From Sphingobium indicum B90A (GTDB lineage Bacteria; Pseudomonadota; Alphaproteobacteria; Sphingomonadales; Sphingomonadaceae), in assembly GCF_000264945.2 (NCBI RefSeq), contig NZ_CP013070.1, positions 310,001-374,000 of the forward strand: a DNA stretch of 64,000 nucleotides, given 5' to 3'. A program made the translations under genes and the position numbers. Of this stretch, positions 1-8,791 are shown piece by piece. Positions within the stretch are counted from its first letter, which is position 1, and the number at the start of each line of letters is the position of its first letter. Below the pieces are notes generated by a model that searched no databases, had not been told where the DNA came from, and saw nothing but the letters and a program-made list of their open reading frames with translations.

Positions 1-78
1 CACCATCATGTGCAGCAGCCGGGCGACGTCGGCCTCGAAGGAACGGGTTTCAGGTGCGGTGCCGGTCGTGGTGGTCAT
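1..78 (-). CDS. htpG: HtpG (Hsp90) N-terminal fragment, cut by window edge
   Basis: The first 26 codons read leftward from an ATG at 78. After a short threonine-rich leader the peptide contains FEADVARLLHMMV. This matches the start of bacterial Hsp90 (HtpG), where the first helix of the ATPase domain is typically F-x-A-E/D-V-x-x-L-L-x-x-M-I/V. HtpG is a cytosolic ATP-dependent chaperone. Only this stub is visible, so the call rests on the N-terminal signature alone. Confidence 0.7.
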   Translation of the reverse strand, partial: MTTTTGTAPETRSFEADVARLLHMMV

Positions 79-201
79 GGCGGTTTCGAAAGCTCTCCCC
101 AGTTGAATCCGAACCGCCAGATGGCGGGGAAAGGGGCGGCTTTCAAGGCCTGGCGCCCCGCCTTCCCGACATGCGGGGGAAAGCGGGGGCGGGGAATAGG
201 A

Positions 202-366
202 TCAGCCGCGCTGCAATTGCAGGGCCCTGGCCTGATAGCGCACCGCGAGTTCGGCATGGACGGCGATCATCGCGCCATTGTCTCCTCGCTGCTTGGCTTC
301 GCTCGCCTTGCGGATTTCCTCCTTGGCCCGGGCTTCGAAATAGGACGCGTCGTCATGGCGGGACAC
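202..366 (-). CDS. Small conserved-type hypothetical protein, 54 aa
   Basis: I chose a GTG start at 366 because AAGGAGA lies about six bases upstream of it. A longer reading from the ATG at 423 adds a low-complexity basic leader and has no such site. The product is mostly helical and charged (YFEARAKEEIRKASEAKQRG) and ends in GDNGAMIAVHAELAVRYQAR. No domain is recognised. It lies between htpG and the hemerythrin gene on the same strand. Confidence 0.5.
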   Translation of the reverse strand: MSRHDDASYFEARAKEEIRKASEAKQRGDNGAMIAVHAELAVRYQARALQLQRG

Positions 367-509
367 GGGCTGTCTCCTTGTCTTTGCCTTGCGATCATAG
401 CGGGAGCGGGCCGGACCGCCCATCACCCAGGTTAGTCGAAATCGGCCTTGTGGAGGCTGCCGTGCCCCTGGGACTGGCGGGGGAGCGGCGCGGCCAGCCT
501 CCGAACCCG

Positions 510-1022
510 TCAGGCGGGCGTCAGTTGGATGACGCGGGGCTTGGCCGGTGGGAGGGCGCCATTTCCCGCCTCCTTCAACAATTCCTGCTTGCGCGCCAGC
601 ATCGCGTCGCGGAGCTGGATCAGGTCGACGTCGGTCTTGCGGCATTGCGCGAACATGCCCTCGCCGCGCATTTCCTCCTCATGGACATGGTGCTTGATCT
701 CTTCGGACAGCACCTTGACCTTGGCATCGAAGAAATCGTCGGCCGGGTCGCCTTCCTCTATGTCGTTGACCAGCAGCTTGGCGCCGTCATGCTCGACATA
801 GGCCTCGTCCAGCGTATCGTCCTCTATCCTGCCGCGAAAGGCGGGGTAGAAAATCTCCTCCTCGATCAGCGTGTGGATCTTGAGTTCCAGGCAGATTTGC
901 CGCGCCAGAGTCTTCTTGCGCGCCGGCGATCCGGCCTTTTCGAATTGTTCGAACAGATCCTCCACCTTGCGATGGTCGGCTTTCAGAAGGGCGATCGCGT
1001 CGGTGAACTGCGGATTGGCCAT
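510..1022 (-). CDS. Hemerythrin HHE cation-binding domain protein
   Basis: A 170-aa protein with the helical hemerythrin histidine/acid pattern: ADHRKVEDLFEQFE near the N-terminus, then HTLIEEEIFYPAF, EHDGAKLLVNDIE and KHHVHEEE. These are the expected ligands of a di-iron site that binds O2 or NO or senses them. The protein is cytosolic, with no signal peptide. The ATG at 1022 is preceded by a strong AAGGAGGAGG site, which excludes the longer reading from 1070. The exact ligand partner is not determinable from sequence. Confidence 0.85.
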   Translation of the reverse strand: MANPQFTDAIALLKADHRKVEDLFEQFEKAGSPARKKTLARQICLELKIHTLIEEEIFYPAFRGRIEDDTLDEAYVEHDGAKLLVNDIEEGDPADDFFDAKVKVLSEEIKHHVHEEEMRGEGMFAQCRKTDVDLIQLRDAMLARKQELLKEAGNGALPPAKPRVIQLTPA

Positions 1023-1130
1023 GGTCTTCCTCCTCCTTGCACGGTCCTTCCGGTGGAAGTCGCGAGCCATGCGTCGGTTCCAAGCGAACCGTTCGCAAAA
1101 GCGGAATCGGCGGTCGAAGTGCGGATCGGG

Positions 1131-1415
1131 TCAGGTGGAAGGATCGTCCGCCGGTGGTCCGCCGCCTTCCCGCCGGCTCCTGGCGCCGACCTCATCCTGC
1201 CCGGCGCGGCTGTCCCCTTCCTCGCCCCGCCGCGTCATCGTGCGCGGGTCGTAATTGGACGGGATCGCGCCGCCGCTTTGCGGATCGCGCCGCGGTTCGC
1301 GGTCCAGCGTGTCGCTGGGACGGCGGGCCGCGCCTTCCGGCTGGTTCTCCGTCGAGAGGTTCGGGTTGCGTGTATGTTCGGTCGGGCGCGTCCGTATCCT
1401 GCGGGGCTTGTCCAT
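1131..1415 (-). CDS. Hydrophilic hypothetical protein, 94 aa
   Basis: The start at 1415 has a CAGGAGA site about six bases upstream. The protein is highly charged and proline/arginine-rich (MDKPRRIRTRPTEHTRNPN at the N-terminus), with no membrane segment or recognised domain; it is probably disordered. Divergent from the SRPBCC operon at 1594. Low complexity makes the coding call moderate. Confidence 0.45.
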   Translation of the reverse strand: MDKPRRIRTRPTEHTRNPNLSTENQPEGAARRPSDTLDREPRRDPQSGGAIPSNYDPRTMTRRGEEGDSRAGQDEVGARSRREGGGPPADDPST

Positions 1416-1593
1416 GATCTTCTCCTGCGATGGTCCCGCCATGAGAACGAGGGCCGTCGGCAGCCTGTTCCTCCGCTTCCGCCGCGACTTATCCATGTTA
1501 GCGGACCGGCGCTTTGCCCCCTTTTCAGGCGATTGGCAGCGGAACGGCGGAGCGGATGAACTGGTTGCTGTCTGACCGTTCAAGGAGGTCAGC

Positions 1594-2163
1594 ATGAGTG
1601 ACGACGCACCGCTCACCACGGCGAAACAGGACGACGCGGCGGCAAGGGCCGCCGATGGGCTGGCGGAAGCGAAGGGCGACGATCTGAGCGGCAAGACCGT
1701 GACGATCGACCGCCCGCGCGAGGAGCTTTACGCCTTCTGGCGCGAGGTCCGCAATCTTCCGCTGTTTCTGGAGAATGTCGTCGCCGTGGAGCCTTTGGAC
1801 GACCGCCGGTCCCGCTGGGTGGTGAAGGCCCCGGCGGGAAGCACCGTCGAATGGGTGTCCGCGATCACGGAGGATCGTCCGGGAGAAACCATCGCCTGGG
1901 CTTCGGAGGAAGGCGCGGACGTGCCCAATAGCGGGCGCGTCGACTTTCGCGACGCGCCGGGCGGCCGGGGATGCTGGGTGACGGCGACGATCCTCTACGA
2001 TCCGCCCGGCGGCTTCATCGGCAAGGCCATCGCCAAGATGTTCCAGCGCGAACCGGCGATCCAGGCGCGCCGCGACCTGCGCCGTTTCAAGCAATTGATG
2101 GAAACGGGCGAGATCGCGACCGCCGCCCGCAACCGCCGCGAATATGAAGAGGAAGGCTCCTGA
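1594..2163 (+). CDS. SRPBCC-family (START/cyclase-like) protein
   Basis: A 189-aa protein with a START-like helix-grip fold. After a roughly 25-residue acidic/alanine leader comes [17 protein letters not shown], then [16 protein letters not shown], and later the strand [13 protein letters not shown] and a C-terminal helix. This is the pattern of the polyketide cyclase/dehydrase family. The substrate is unknown. The stop overlaps the next gene's ATG (TGATG), so translation is coupled to the alcohol dehydrogenase. An AAGGAGG site precedes the start. Confidence 0.8.
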   Translation: MSDDAPLTTAKQDDAAARAADGLAEAKGDDLSGKTVTIDRPREELYAFWREVRNLPLFLENVVAVEPLDDRRSRWVVKAPAGSTVEWVSAITEDRPGETIAWASEEGADVPNSGRVDFRDAPGGRGCWVTATILYDPPGGFIGKAIAKMFQREPAIQARRDLRRFKQLMETGEIATAARNRREYEEEGS

Positions 2164-3356
2164 TGCGCGCTCTCACATGGCATGGCAAGCATGACGTCCG
2201 GGTCGATACCGTCGACGATCCGGAAATCGTCAATCCCCGCGACGCCATCATCCGCATCACCTCCACGGCGATCTGCGGGTCGGACCTCCATCTCTATGAC
2301 GGCTATATCCCGACGATGAAGGCGGGGGACATATTGGGCCATGAATTCATGGGCGAAGTTGTGGAGACCGGGTCGGGATCGACCCTGAAGAAGGGGCAGC
2401 GGGTGGTCGTGCCCTTCACCATATCCTGCGGAAGCTGCTTCCATTGCGGCAAGCACCAATATTCGGCCTGCGACAACGGCCTGCCCGCCGACAATCAGGA
2501 CATTGCGCAGACGATCTACGGCCAGCCCATGTCCGGCCTGTTCGGCTACAGCCACATGACGGGCGGCTATGCGGGGGGGCAGGCGGAATATGTCCGCGTG
2601 CCCTTTTCCGATGTCGGTCCCATCGTCGTCCCGGACGGGGTCGACGACGACAGGGTGCTGTTCCTGTCCGATATCCTGCCGACCGGCTGGATGGCCGCCG
2701 AAAATGCCCAGATCGAACCGGGCGACACGGTCGCCGTCTGGGGCTGCGGCCCGGTCGGCCTGTTCGCGGTGCAGTCCGCCTTCCTGATGGGCGCGGAGCG
2801 GGTGATCGCCATCGATCATTTCCCGCGCCGGCTGGAACTCGCCCGCCGTTTCGGCGCGGAGACGATCAACTATGAGGAAAGCAAGACCTATGAGGCGCTG
2901 ATGGAGATGACCGGCGGCATCGGCCCCGACGCCTGCATCGATGCCGTCGGGCTGGAGGCGCATGGCTTCTTCGCGGACAATGTCTGGGACCAGATCAAGG
3001 TGGCGACCTTCATGGGAACCGACCGCGCCCATTCGATCCGGCAGGCGATCCTCGCCTGCCGCAAGGGCGGGCGGGTTTCCATGCCGGCGGTCTATGGCGG
3101 CTTCGTCGACAAATTTCCGCTGGGCGCCTTCATGGAGAAGGGGCTGACGCTGAAGACCGGCCAGACCCATGTGCAGCATTATATGCCGGGCCTGCTGAAC
3201 GCGATCATGGAGGACAAGATCGATACGACCTTCCTGATCAGCCACCGCCTGCCGCTGGAGCAGGCGGCGGAGGGCTATCGCATGTTCCACGACAGGCAGA
3301 ACGAAGTGACCAAGATCGTCCTGAAGCCGGGCATGCAGCCCGCCCGGGACGCCTGA
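2163..3356 (+). CDS. Zinc-dependent alcohol dehydrogenase (formaldehyde dehydrogenase-like)
   Basis: A 397-aa medium-chain dehydrogenase. Catalytic zinc ligands are visible: C38 in AICGSDLH and H60-E61 in GHEFMG. The structural zinc lobe has cysteines at 89, 92, 95 and 103. The NAD(H) Rossmann motif is [12 protein letters not shown]. The length and the insert after the structural zinc lobe ([12 protein letters not shown]) resemble the glutathione-independent formaldehyde dehydrogenase-like branch, so aldehyde or alcohol oxidation is expected; the substrate is unproven. Middle gene of a three-gene operon. Confidence 0.85.
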   Translation: MRALTWHGKHDVRVDTVDDPEIVNPRDAIIRITSTAICGSDLHLYDGYIPTMKAGDILGHEFMGEVVETGSGSTLKKGQRVVVPFTISCGSCFHCGKHQYSACDNGLPADNQDIAQTIYGQPMSGLFGYSHMTGGYAGGQAEYVRVPFSDVGPIVVPDGVDDDRVLFLSDILPTGWMAAENAQIEPGDTVAVWGCGPVGLFAVQSAFLMGAERVIAIDHFPRRLELARRFGAETINYEESKTYEALMEMTGGIGPDACIDAVGLEAHGFFADNVWDQIKVATFMGTDRAHSIRQAILACRKGGRVSMPAVYGGFVDKFPLGAFMEKGLTLKTGQTHVQHYMPGLLNAIMEDKIDTTFLISHRLPLEQAAEGYRMFHDRQNEVTKIVLKPGMQPARDA

Positions 3357-3368
3357 AAGGAGAAGCAT

Positions 3369-4178
3369 ATGGCTTCGCAGAAATTCGCGATCGTGACCGG
3401 TGCGTCGACCGGCATCGGCTTCGAACTTGCGCATCTCGCCGCGCAGGACGGCTATGACCTGCTGGTGGTGGCCGACGAACCGCTGATCCATGCGGCGGCG
3501 GACGACTTTCGGCGTCATGGCGTCGACGTGCAGGCGGTGGAGTCCGACCTTTCCACCATGGAAGGGGTGGACCGCCTGATCACCTGTACCGGCGGGCGGC
3601 GGGTCGACCTGCTTTGCGCCAATGCGGGGCGGGGTTTGGGCCATGCCTTTCTGGAGCAGGACGTGGCCGACTGGCGCCGGGTGATCGACACCAACATCAT
3701 GGGCACCGTTTACCTGCTCCAGCAGATATTGCGGCCGATGGTCGCCCGGAATGCGGGCAAGGTGCTGGTCACCGGATCGATCGCCGGCTTCATGCCCGGC
3801 TCCTTCCAGGCGGTCTATAATGGCACAAAGGCCTTCATCGACAGTTTCGCCGATGCGGTCCGGAACGAGATCAAGGATGCCGATGGCGTCACCATCACCA
3901 ACCTGATGCCCGGCCCGACGGAGACCGAGTTCTTCGACCGCGCCGAGATGCTGGACACCAAGGTCGGCGCGGACGAGAAGGACGATCCGGCCAAGGTCGC
4001 GAGGGATGGCTGGGACGCGCTGATGGACGGGAAGGCGCATATCGTGTCGGGATGGAAGAACAAGCTGCAGGCCGCTGCGGCGCACGTGACGCCGGCGGGC
4101 GTCCTGGCGGAACGGCACCGCAAGATGGCCGAGCCGGGCACCGCCGAAGAGGTGGAGGCGAGCGGCCGATCGGGCTGA
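3369..4178 (+). CDS. Short-chain dehydrogenase/reductase
   Basis: A 269-aa SDR. The N-terminus carries the cofactor motif VTGASTGIGFELA, NAG appears in LLCANAGRG, and the catalytic Tyr-x3-Lys is YNGTK. A classic AAAGGAG site lies just before the ATG, 12 bases after the dehydrogenase stop, so it is the third gene of the SRPBCC operon. It probably reduces or oxidises a carbonyl with NAD(P)H; the substrate is unknown. The last ~35 residues are a charged tail. Convergent with the methyltransferase gene. Confidence 0.85.
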   Translation: MASQKFAIVTGASTGIGFELAHLAAQDGYDLLVVADEPLIHAAADDFRRHGVDVQAVESDLSTMEGVDRLITCTGGRRVDLLCANAGRGLGHAFLEQDVADWRRVIDTNIMGTVYLLQQILRPMVARNAGKVLVTGSIAGFMPGSFQAVYNGTKAFIDSFADAVRNEIKDADGVTITNLMPGPTETEFFDRAEMLDTKVGADEKDDPAKVARDGWDALMDGKAHIVSGWKNKLQAAAAHVTPAGVLAERHRKMAEPGTAEEVEASGRSG

Positions 4179-4199
4179 AGCTCGCCTCTTCCGCCCGAT

Positions 4200-5048
4200 T
4201 CAGCGCTTCGGCTTCAGCGCCTCCGCCAGGGAAACGGTCGCGCTGCCCCGCCGCGCGGGCTGCGCCTGGCTGGGGTCCGCCTTCCACCCGCTGAGATAGA
4301 GGACGGCCATCTGTTCCGCCGTGCGGCCGTCCTCGTCCGCCGCCGCCGCGAAATGCTCGGCCGCCCCGACCAGCGCGTCGCGTCGCAGCGCGGGGGGCCG
4401 CGAAGCCAGAACATTGCCGGCGCCCATGCCCCGCAAGTCGTGCATCAGCCGCAGCATATCGCCATAGCGCACCGTCAGCACATCGCCGTCCGCGACCGGC
4501 ATGGTGAAGCCCGCCCGCGCCAGCAGGTCGCCCGCCGAGCGCACGTCGACCTGCGGATGGACATGCTGCCCGGCCCGGTCCCCTTCGCCCGCCATCAGCG
4601 CGGCGCGCAGCCGGGGCAGCGAACCCGCCCCCGCGAAGGCCGCCAGCATCAGCCCGTCGGGCCGCAATATCCGCCGCATCAGGATCAGCGCGCCGGGCAG
4701 GTCGTTGACGCTGTCCAGCGTGCCGCAGGCGATCACCAGGTCGAAACTGTCATCGGCAAAGGGCAGGGCGTCCTCGTCGGCCTGCACGCCGCCCTGCGCC
4801 CTGGCCGCCGCAAAGCCGGGATCGACGCAGACGACGCTCTTTCCCATCGCCTCCAGCGCCGTCCTGGCGCTGCCGTCCGGGCAGCCGATCACCAGCGCTT
4901 CCTTCAACTCGCGCTGCACGTCGCCCAGCCGGTCGAGCAGTTCGTCCAGCATCATGCGGTAGAGGAAGTCATGCTCGGCAAAGCGCGCCATCATCCGGTC
5001 GCGCCGCCTGGCGCGCAAGGCTCGGTCGAAGATGTCGGGACTGGTCAT
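4200..5048 (-). CDS. SAM-dependent methyltransferase (BioC-like fold)
   Basis: About 282 aa from an ATG at 5048 with AAGG five bases upstream. The N-terminus (FDRALRARRRDRMMARFAEHDFLYRMM) resembles the BioC/NDUFAF5-type methyltransferases that start with a helix before the SAM fold. Motif I is degenerate (ALVIGCPDG). Acidic residues follow in VVCVDPGF, and DLVIACGTLDSVNDLPGAL is the class I post-I region. Probable substrates are a biotin precursor or a complex I subunit; this cannot be settled here. Divergent from comF. Confidence 0.75.
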   Translation of the reverse strand: MTSPDIFDRALRARRRDRMMARFAEHDFLYRMMLDELLDRLGDVQRELKEALVIGCPDGSARTALEAMGKSVVCVDPGFAAARAQGGVQADEDALPFADDSFDLVIACGTLDSVNDLPGALILMRRILRPDGLMLAAFAGAGSLPRLRAALMAGEGDRAGQHVHPQVDVRSAGDLLARAGFTMPVADGDVLTVRYGDMLRLMHDLRGMGAGNVLASRPPALRRDALVGAAEHFAAAADEDGRTAEQMAVLYLSGWKADPSQAQPARRGSATVSLAEALKPKR

Positions 5049-5091
5049 GGGGGCCTTGTGCATGGGCGAAGGAGCGGGAACAAGGGAGATG

Positions 5092-5847
5092 ATGTCCCGC
5101 CTCCTCCTTCACAAGAGCGTTCCGCTGCTCAAGGCCGCGCTTCGCCCGTTGGCCGATTACGCCCTGCCGCCGCGCTGCCCCGGCTGCGGCGAGATCGTGG
5201 ATGCCGACCATGCCTTCTGCCTGGCCTGCTGGAGCGGGATGCGGTTCCTGGGCGAACCCTGCTGCGCCCGTTGCGGCCTGCCGTTCGAATATGATCGCGG
5301 GGACGGCGCGGAATGCGGCGCCTGTCTGGCCGATCCGCCGCCCTATGACAGCGCGCGGGCGGTGCTGGCCTATGGCGATGTCGCCCGCGCCGTGGCGTTG
5401 CGGCTGAAATATGGACGGCGCATCGGCCTTTCCCGGCTGATCGCGAAGCAGATGGCGCGGCAGGTGCCGGCCATCGGAAATGCCGTCATCGTGCCGGTGC
5501 CCTTGCACCGTTGGCGCTTGTGGTGGCGCGGCTTCAACCAGTCGGCGCTGATCGCCCGCCACCTGGCGCGGCTGACCGGCCTGCGGGCGGACAATCACGC
5601 CTTGCTTCGCATCCGCCGGACCCAGCCCCTGCGCGGAATGACCCCGAAGGCGCGGGCGCGGGCTGTCCGCGGCGCATTCGCCCTTAGTCCGGGCCATGAG
5701 CTCAAGGGGTGCGCCGTTCTGCTGATCGACGACGTGCACACCAGCGGCGCGACGGCCGCCGCCTGCGCCCGGGCGCTGAAACGCGGCGGCGCGGCGAGCG
5801 TTCATCTGCTGTGCTGGGCGCGGGTGCTGCCGGACGGCGGCGATTGA
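5092..5847 (+). CDS. comF: ComF-family phosphoribosyltransferase-like protein
   Basis: About 251 aa. It has an N-terminal four-cysteine zinc module (CPGCGEIV and CCARCG, then CGAC) and a C-terminal PRTase motif (VLLIDDVHTSGATAAAC), the ComF layout. In naturally competent bacteria ComF acts in DNA uptake; in alphaproteobacteria its role is uncertain. Two adjacent ATGs at 5089 and 5092 follow GGGAG closely, and upstream ATGs at 5047 and 5062 are also possible, so the start is uncertain by up to 15 residues. Confidence 0.85.
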   Translation: MSRLLLHKSVPLLKAALRPLADYALPPRCPGCGEIVDADHAFCLACWSGMRFLGEPCCARCGLPFEYDRGDGAECGACLADPPPYDSARAVLAYGDVARAVALRLKYGRRIGLSRLIAKQMARQVPAIGNAVIVPVPLHRWRLWWRGFNQSALIARHLARLTGLRADNHALLRIRRTQPLRGMTPKARARAVRGAFALSPGHELKGCAVLLIDDVHTSGATAAACARALKRGGAASVHLLCWARVLPDGGD

Positions 5848-5891
5848 CAAACAGGCGCCGAACCACAATTTCGGCGATCGAGGAGTAAGAC

Positions 5892-6149
5892 ATGGCGAAG
5901 GTCGAAATCTATACCAAGGCCTGGTGCGGCTATTGCGCGCGGGCAAAGGCTCTGCTGAACGAGAAGGGCGTGGCGTTCGAGGAATATGACGTCACCATGG
6001 GCGGTCCGAAGCGGCAGGAAATGCTGGACCGCGCCAATGGCGGGACGACCGTGCCGCAAATCTTCATCGACGGCCGCCATGTCGGCGGCAGCGACGACCT
6101 GGCGGCGCTCGACCGGCAGGGCAAGCTCGACGCCTTGCTGGGGGCATAG
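5892..6149 (+). CDS. grxC: Glutaredoxin 3
   Basis: An 85-aa dithiol glutaredoxin with the CGYC active site (positions 12-15), the cis-proline motif TTVPQIFIDG and the glutathione-binding GGSDDL. It reduces protein disulfides and glutathione mixed disulfides in the cytosol. GAGGAG sits about eight bases before the ATG. It is followed by the C-N hydrolase five bases after the stop, so the two are probably co-transcribed with DUF1178. Confidence 0.93.
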   Translation: MAKVEIYTKAWCGYCARAKALLNEKGVAFEEYDVTMGGPKRQEMLDRANGGTTVPQIFIDGRHVGGSDDLAALDRQGKLDALLGA

Positions 6150-6154
6150 GCCGG

Positions 6155-6985
6155 ATGCGCGCCGCCATCTTCCAGATGACCAGCGGGATCGATCCCGCCG
6201 CCAATGCCGCCGCCATCGCGGACATGGCCGCGCGCGCCAGGGGGGAGGGGGCGGACATGCTCTTTACGCCGGAAATGGCCGGCTATCTGGACCGCGACCG
6301 GCAAAGGGCGGCGGCGACCCTGCGGTCGGAGGCGGACGACCCCGTCCTCGCCGCCCTAAGGGAGGCGGCGGCCAAGCAGGGCCTGTGGGTGCATCTCGGC
6401 TCCACGCCGCTCAAGGATGAGCGCAGCGACGGTCGGTGGGCCAATCGCAGCTTCATGATCGACGACAGAGGAGAGATTCGCGCCCGTTACGACAAGATCC
6501 ACCTGTTCGACGTCGATCTGGCGACGGGCGAAAGCTGGCGCGAATCGTCGGTCTACGGGCCTGGCGAACAGGTTGTCGCGGTCGATACGCCCTGGGCGCG
6601 CATGGGATTGTCGGTCTGTTACGACATGCGCTTTCCCGATCTCTACCGGGCGCTCACCAATGCCGGCGCGACGGTGTTGCTGATGCCGGCCGCCTTCACC
6701 GTGCCGACGGGGAAGGCGCATTGGCACATATTGCTGCGGGCGCGGGCGATAGAGGCGGGCTGCTTCGTCATCGCCGCCGCGCAGACGGGCCATCATGCGG
6801 ACGGCCGCGACACCTATGGGCACAGCCTGGTCGTCGACCCATGGGGGGACCTGGTGCTCGACATGGGCGAGCAGGCGGGCCTTGCCCTTGCGGAGGTCGA
6901 CCTGTCGCGCATAGAGGACGTGCGCGGGCGGGTGCCCGCGCTCGCCAACCGGCGATCCCTGCCCATGGATGTGACGCTATCGTGA
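6155..6985 (+). CDS. Carbon-nitrogen hydrolase (Nit1/Nit2-like amidase)
   Basis: A 276-aa nitrilase-superfamily protein. The catalytic triad is visible: Glu in FTPEMAGYL, Lys in RYDKIHLFD and Cys in LSVCYDMRFPDLYR. This subgroup includes omega-amidase and deaminated-glutathione amidase; the neighbouring glutaredoxin gene makes the latter attractive but unproven. The stop overlaps the next GTG start (GTGA), giving coupled translation with DUF1178. Confidence 0.88.
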   Translation: MRAAIFQMTSGIDPAANAAAIADMAARARGEGADMLFTPEMAGYLDRDRQRAAATLRSEADDPVLAALREAAAKQGLWVHLGSTPLKDERSDGRWANRSFMIDDRGEIRARYDKIHLFDVDLATGESWRESSVYGPGEQVVAVDTPWARMGLSVCYDMRFPDLYRALTNAGATVLLMPAAFTVPTGKAHWHILLRARAIEAGCFVIAAAQTGHHADGRDTYGHSLVVDPWGDLVLDMGEQAGLALAEVDLSRIEDVRGRVPALANRRSLPMDVTLS

Positions 6986-7464
6986 TCGTTTTCGACCTCA
7001 AATGCGAATCCCAAGGCCATGTGTTCGAGGCGTGGTTCGGTTCCAGCGCCGATTATGAGGACCAGAAGGCGCGGGGGCTGATCGCCTGCCCCCTTTGCGG
7101 CGACGAGCATGTCGGCAAGGCGGTGATGGCCCCGGCCGTCGCGCCCAAGGGCAACAGCCGCCCGGAACCCATGCCGCAAGTCGCATCATCGGGCGACGCG
7201 TCCATCGTCATGGGCGCGGGCGAGGAAGCGAAGATGCGCGAACTGGTGCTGGCGCTGGCGAAGGCGCAGCAGAAGGCGCTGGAGGATTCGACCTGGGTCG
7301 GGCGCGATTTCGCCGAACAGGCCCGCGCCATGCATTATGGCGAGCAGGACCGCGCCAGCATCCATGGCGAGGTCGCGCTCAGCGAGGCGCGGGCCTTGAT
7401 CGCGGAGGGGGTGGAGGTGGCGCCTCTGCCATTTCCGGTCATTCCCCCTGACGCGAAGAATTGA
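6982..7464 (+). CDS. DUF1178 family protein
   Basis: About 160 aa starting at a GTG that overlaps the upstream stop. The N-terminus IVFDLKCESQGHVFEAWF and the zinc-ribbon-like pair in IACPLCGDEHV match the DUF1178 family, which is widespread next to nitrilase and glutaredoxin genes in alphaproteobacteria. The C-terminal half (LVLALAKAQQKALEDSTWVG) is helical. Function unknown. It is the last protein gene before the tRNA. Confidence 0.85.
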   Translation: MIVFDLKCESQGHVFEAWFGSSADYEDQKARGLIACPLCGDEHVGKAVMAPAVAPKGNSRPEPMPQVASSGDASIVMGAGEEAKMRELVLALAKAQQKALEDSTWVGRDFAEQARAMHYGEQDRASIHGEVALSEARALIAEGVEVAPLPFPVIPPDAKN

Positions 7465-7498
7465 CCGCGCCGCTCTCCCGCAATAGAGCCGTCACCGG

Positions 7499-7575
7499 GC
7501 ACCCGTAGCTCAGCAGGATAGAGCATCAGATTCCTAATCTGAGGGCCACAGGTTCGAATCCTGTCGGGTGCACCA
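7499..7575 (+). tRNA. tRNA-Arg (anticodon CCU)
   Basis: A 77-nt cloverleaf with an encoded CCA end. The acceptor GCACCCG pairs with CGGGTGC, the anticodon stem is TCAGA/TCTGA with loop TTCCTAA (anticodon CCT), and the T-arm is CAGGTTCGAATCCTG. Sequence character changes directly downstream of its 3' end, making it a likely island insertion point. No second copy of the tRNA 3' end was noticed in the window. Confidence 0.96.
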
Positions 7576-8094
7576 TTTTCCGCTCCGGTGTTGGGACCAC
7601 CTAACCGTGACCCTATGGCAACCATACGCTGACCGTGGCCCATTTTTCGGTAAGCGCCGGCGGCCGCTGTAGATAGGATCAGTCGCGGACGCACAATCGG
7701 GAATGCGGTAGCTAACTGCCGTCCCGTTTGGTGAAACTGAACGTCCCAAAGGGCGAAACGCACTCCGAGATCAAACGTCTTCTGTCGATCGTCGATGCTT
7801 TTATGCGGTACCGTTTCGGCCGCAGCTTACACGAAAAGTCGCTTTGACCCTGTGACATACTCGACTGGCCTCTCAGCGATCCTGGTAGCAGGCGCCGCTG
7901 GTATCTGGATGGCCTCTGAGGGCGACGAGAAGTGAGCTCCTTAGCAGTTGTAGGCCGCACACGCCCTAAAGGGCTGATCACCTTCGTAGGAGGGGCATCG
8001 ATGGGCCTGCGGCGTCCAAGCATCGGGTGCTTGCGTCGCAGGAACTCTCGGGTCTTTCCTCTCCCGATAGACCTTTATTGCGGCCCTCCAGGCC
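7576..8094. other. Gene-free stretch after tRNA-Arg; paired short repeats
   Basis: No convincing coding frame. It opens with TTTTCCGCTCCGG and then TGTTGGGACC at 7590. Two related 11-mers lie 28 bases apart: AACCGTGACCC at 7603 and GACCGTGGCCC at 7631 (9 of 11 identical). Repeats at this spacing next to a tRNA could belong to the end of a homing element, but no inverted partner was found elsewhere. Confidence 0.4.
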
Positions 8095-8406
8095 TCAACC
8101 TCCATCCGACGCGCTCCCGGTCCATCCTTCGGTCTTCAGGGCTTCTTTGATCCACGGCGCCACGACGCCAGCAGGTCCGGACATATACCAGTCCAGGTAG
8201 GAACTGCGATCGCGTCTGATGCCTGCCACGACAGAACCGGACTCGCGCCACGAGTATGAGGCCTCTTCTCCTGCAGGACCTTTCCACACCACGTTCGCGA
8301 GTGCTGACCACAGTGCAACGCCTGCGGCCTCGCCCTGCCGGACCCGATCCCCAACGGCGCGTTCCATCGCTTGCTCGAAGGTATCCTTGGCATTCTCAGT
8401 GATCAT
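8095..8406 (-). CDS. Hypothetical protein, 103 aa, coupled to upstream gene
   Basis: The ATG at 8406 overlaps the stop of the preceding gene as ATGA, which fixes the start against a longer reading from 8454. The protein begins MITENAKDTFEQAMERAVGD and has a tryptophan-containing middle (GVALWSALANVVWKGPAGEE). No domain recognised and no membrane segment. It forms the downstream half of a two-gene unit in the accessory cassette behind tRNA-Arg. Confidence 0.5.
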   Translation of the reverse strand: MITENAKDTFEQAMERAVGDRVRQGEAAGVALWSALANVVWKGPAGEEASYSWRESGSVVAGIRRDRSSYLDWYMSGPAGVVAPWIKEALKTEGWTGSASDGG

Positions 8407-8612
8407 GCCTTCCGAACCCGCTTTGACCAGCATGGAACCCTGCGGTCTGGCCACTGAGCAATCTCAGATTCTGGATAGCCGTTGGCCAGAAGCCAGGCGG
8501 TCACGTCGTCCCCGAAGGACCGATCAAATTTCTTGGGGAACCCCCAGGCGTGGCCACCTGGCGGATCTAGAAAAACGTCGAAGTCCTCCTGCGGCTCGGA
8601 AAAATCGGTCAT
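8403..8612 (-). CDS. Hypothetical protein, 69 aa
   Basis: Starts at an ATG at 8612 with GAGGT about six bases upstream. Acidic N-terminus (MTDFSEPQEDFDVFLDPPGG) followed by FPKKFDRSFGDDVTAWLLANG and a short basic tail. The composition looks coding, and ATGA coupling with the next gene supports a real operon. Function unknown. Confidence 0.5.
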   Translation of the reverse strand: MTDFSEPQEDFDVFLDPPGGHAWGFPKKFDRSFGDDVTAWLLANGYPESEIAQWPDRRVPCWSKRVRKA

Positions 8613-8791
8613 CTCAACCTCATAAAGTATGCGATCATGCCCTTCCAGATTACCACCAGCTCCTGGGCTGCGTGTCCTGGGCTTGCCGTTACCTGTGCAG
8701 TTCACGCGGCTCTCCTATGGATCCAGATGGCCCGCCTGGACGCTCTGAGATCGCGATGCGTGGTCAGGCCATTCAGCTTCAGTCGGATCCA

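Noticed and set aside
1995..4118. A 707-codon open minus-strand frame
   Set aside because: It lies antisense to the clearly coding dehydrogenase and SDR genes; long shadow frames are expected in high-GC DNA.
7335..7763. Minus-strand frames over the tRNA giving peptides such as RIRTCGPQIRNLMLYPAEL and TRQDSNLWPSD
   Set aside because: These are well-known false peptides from reading tRNA genes backwards; the tRNA itself explains the sequence.
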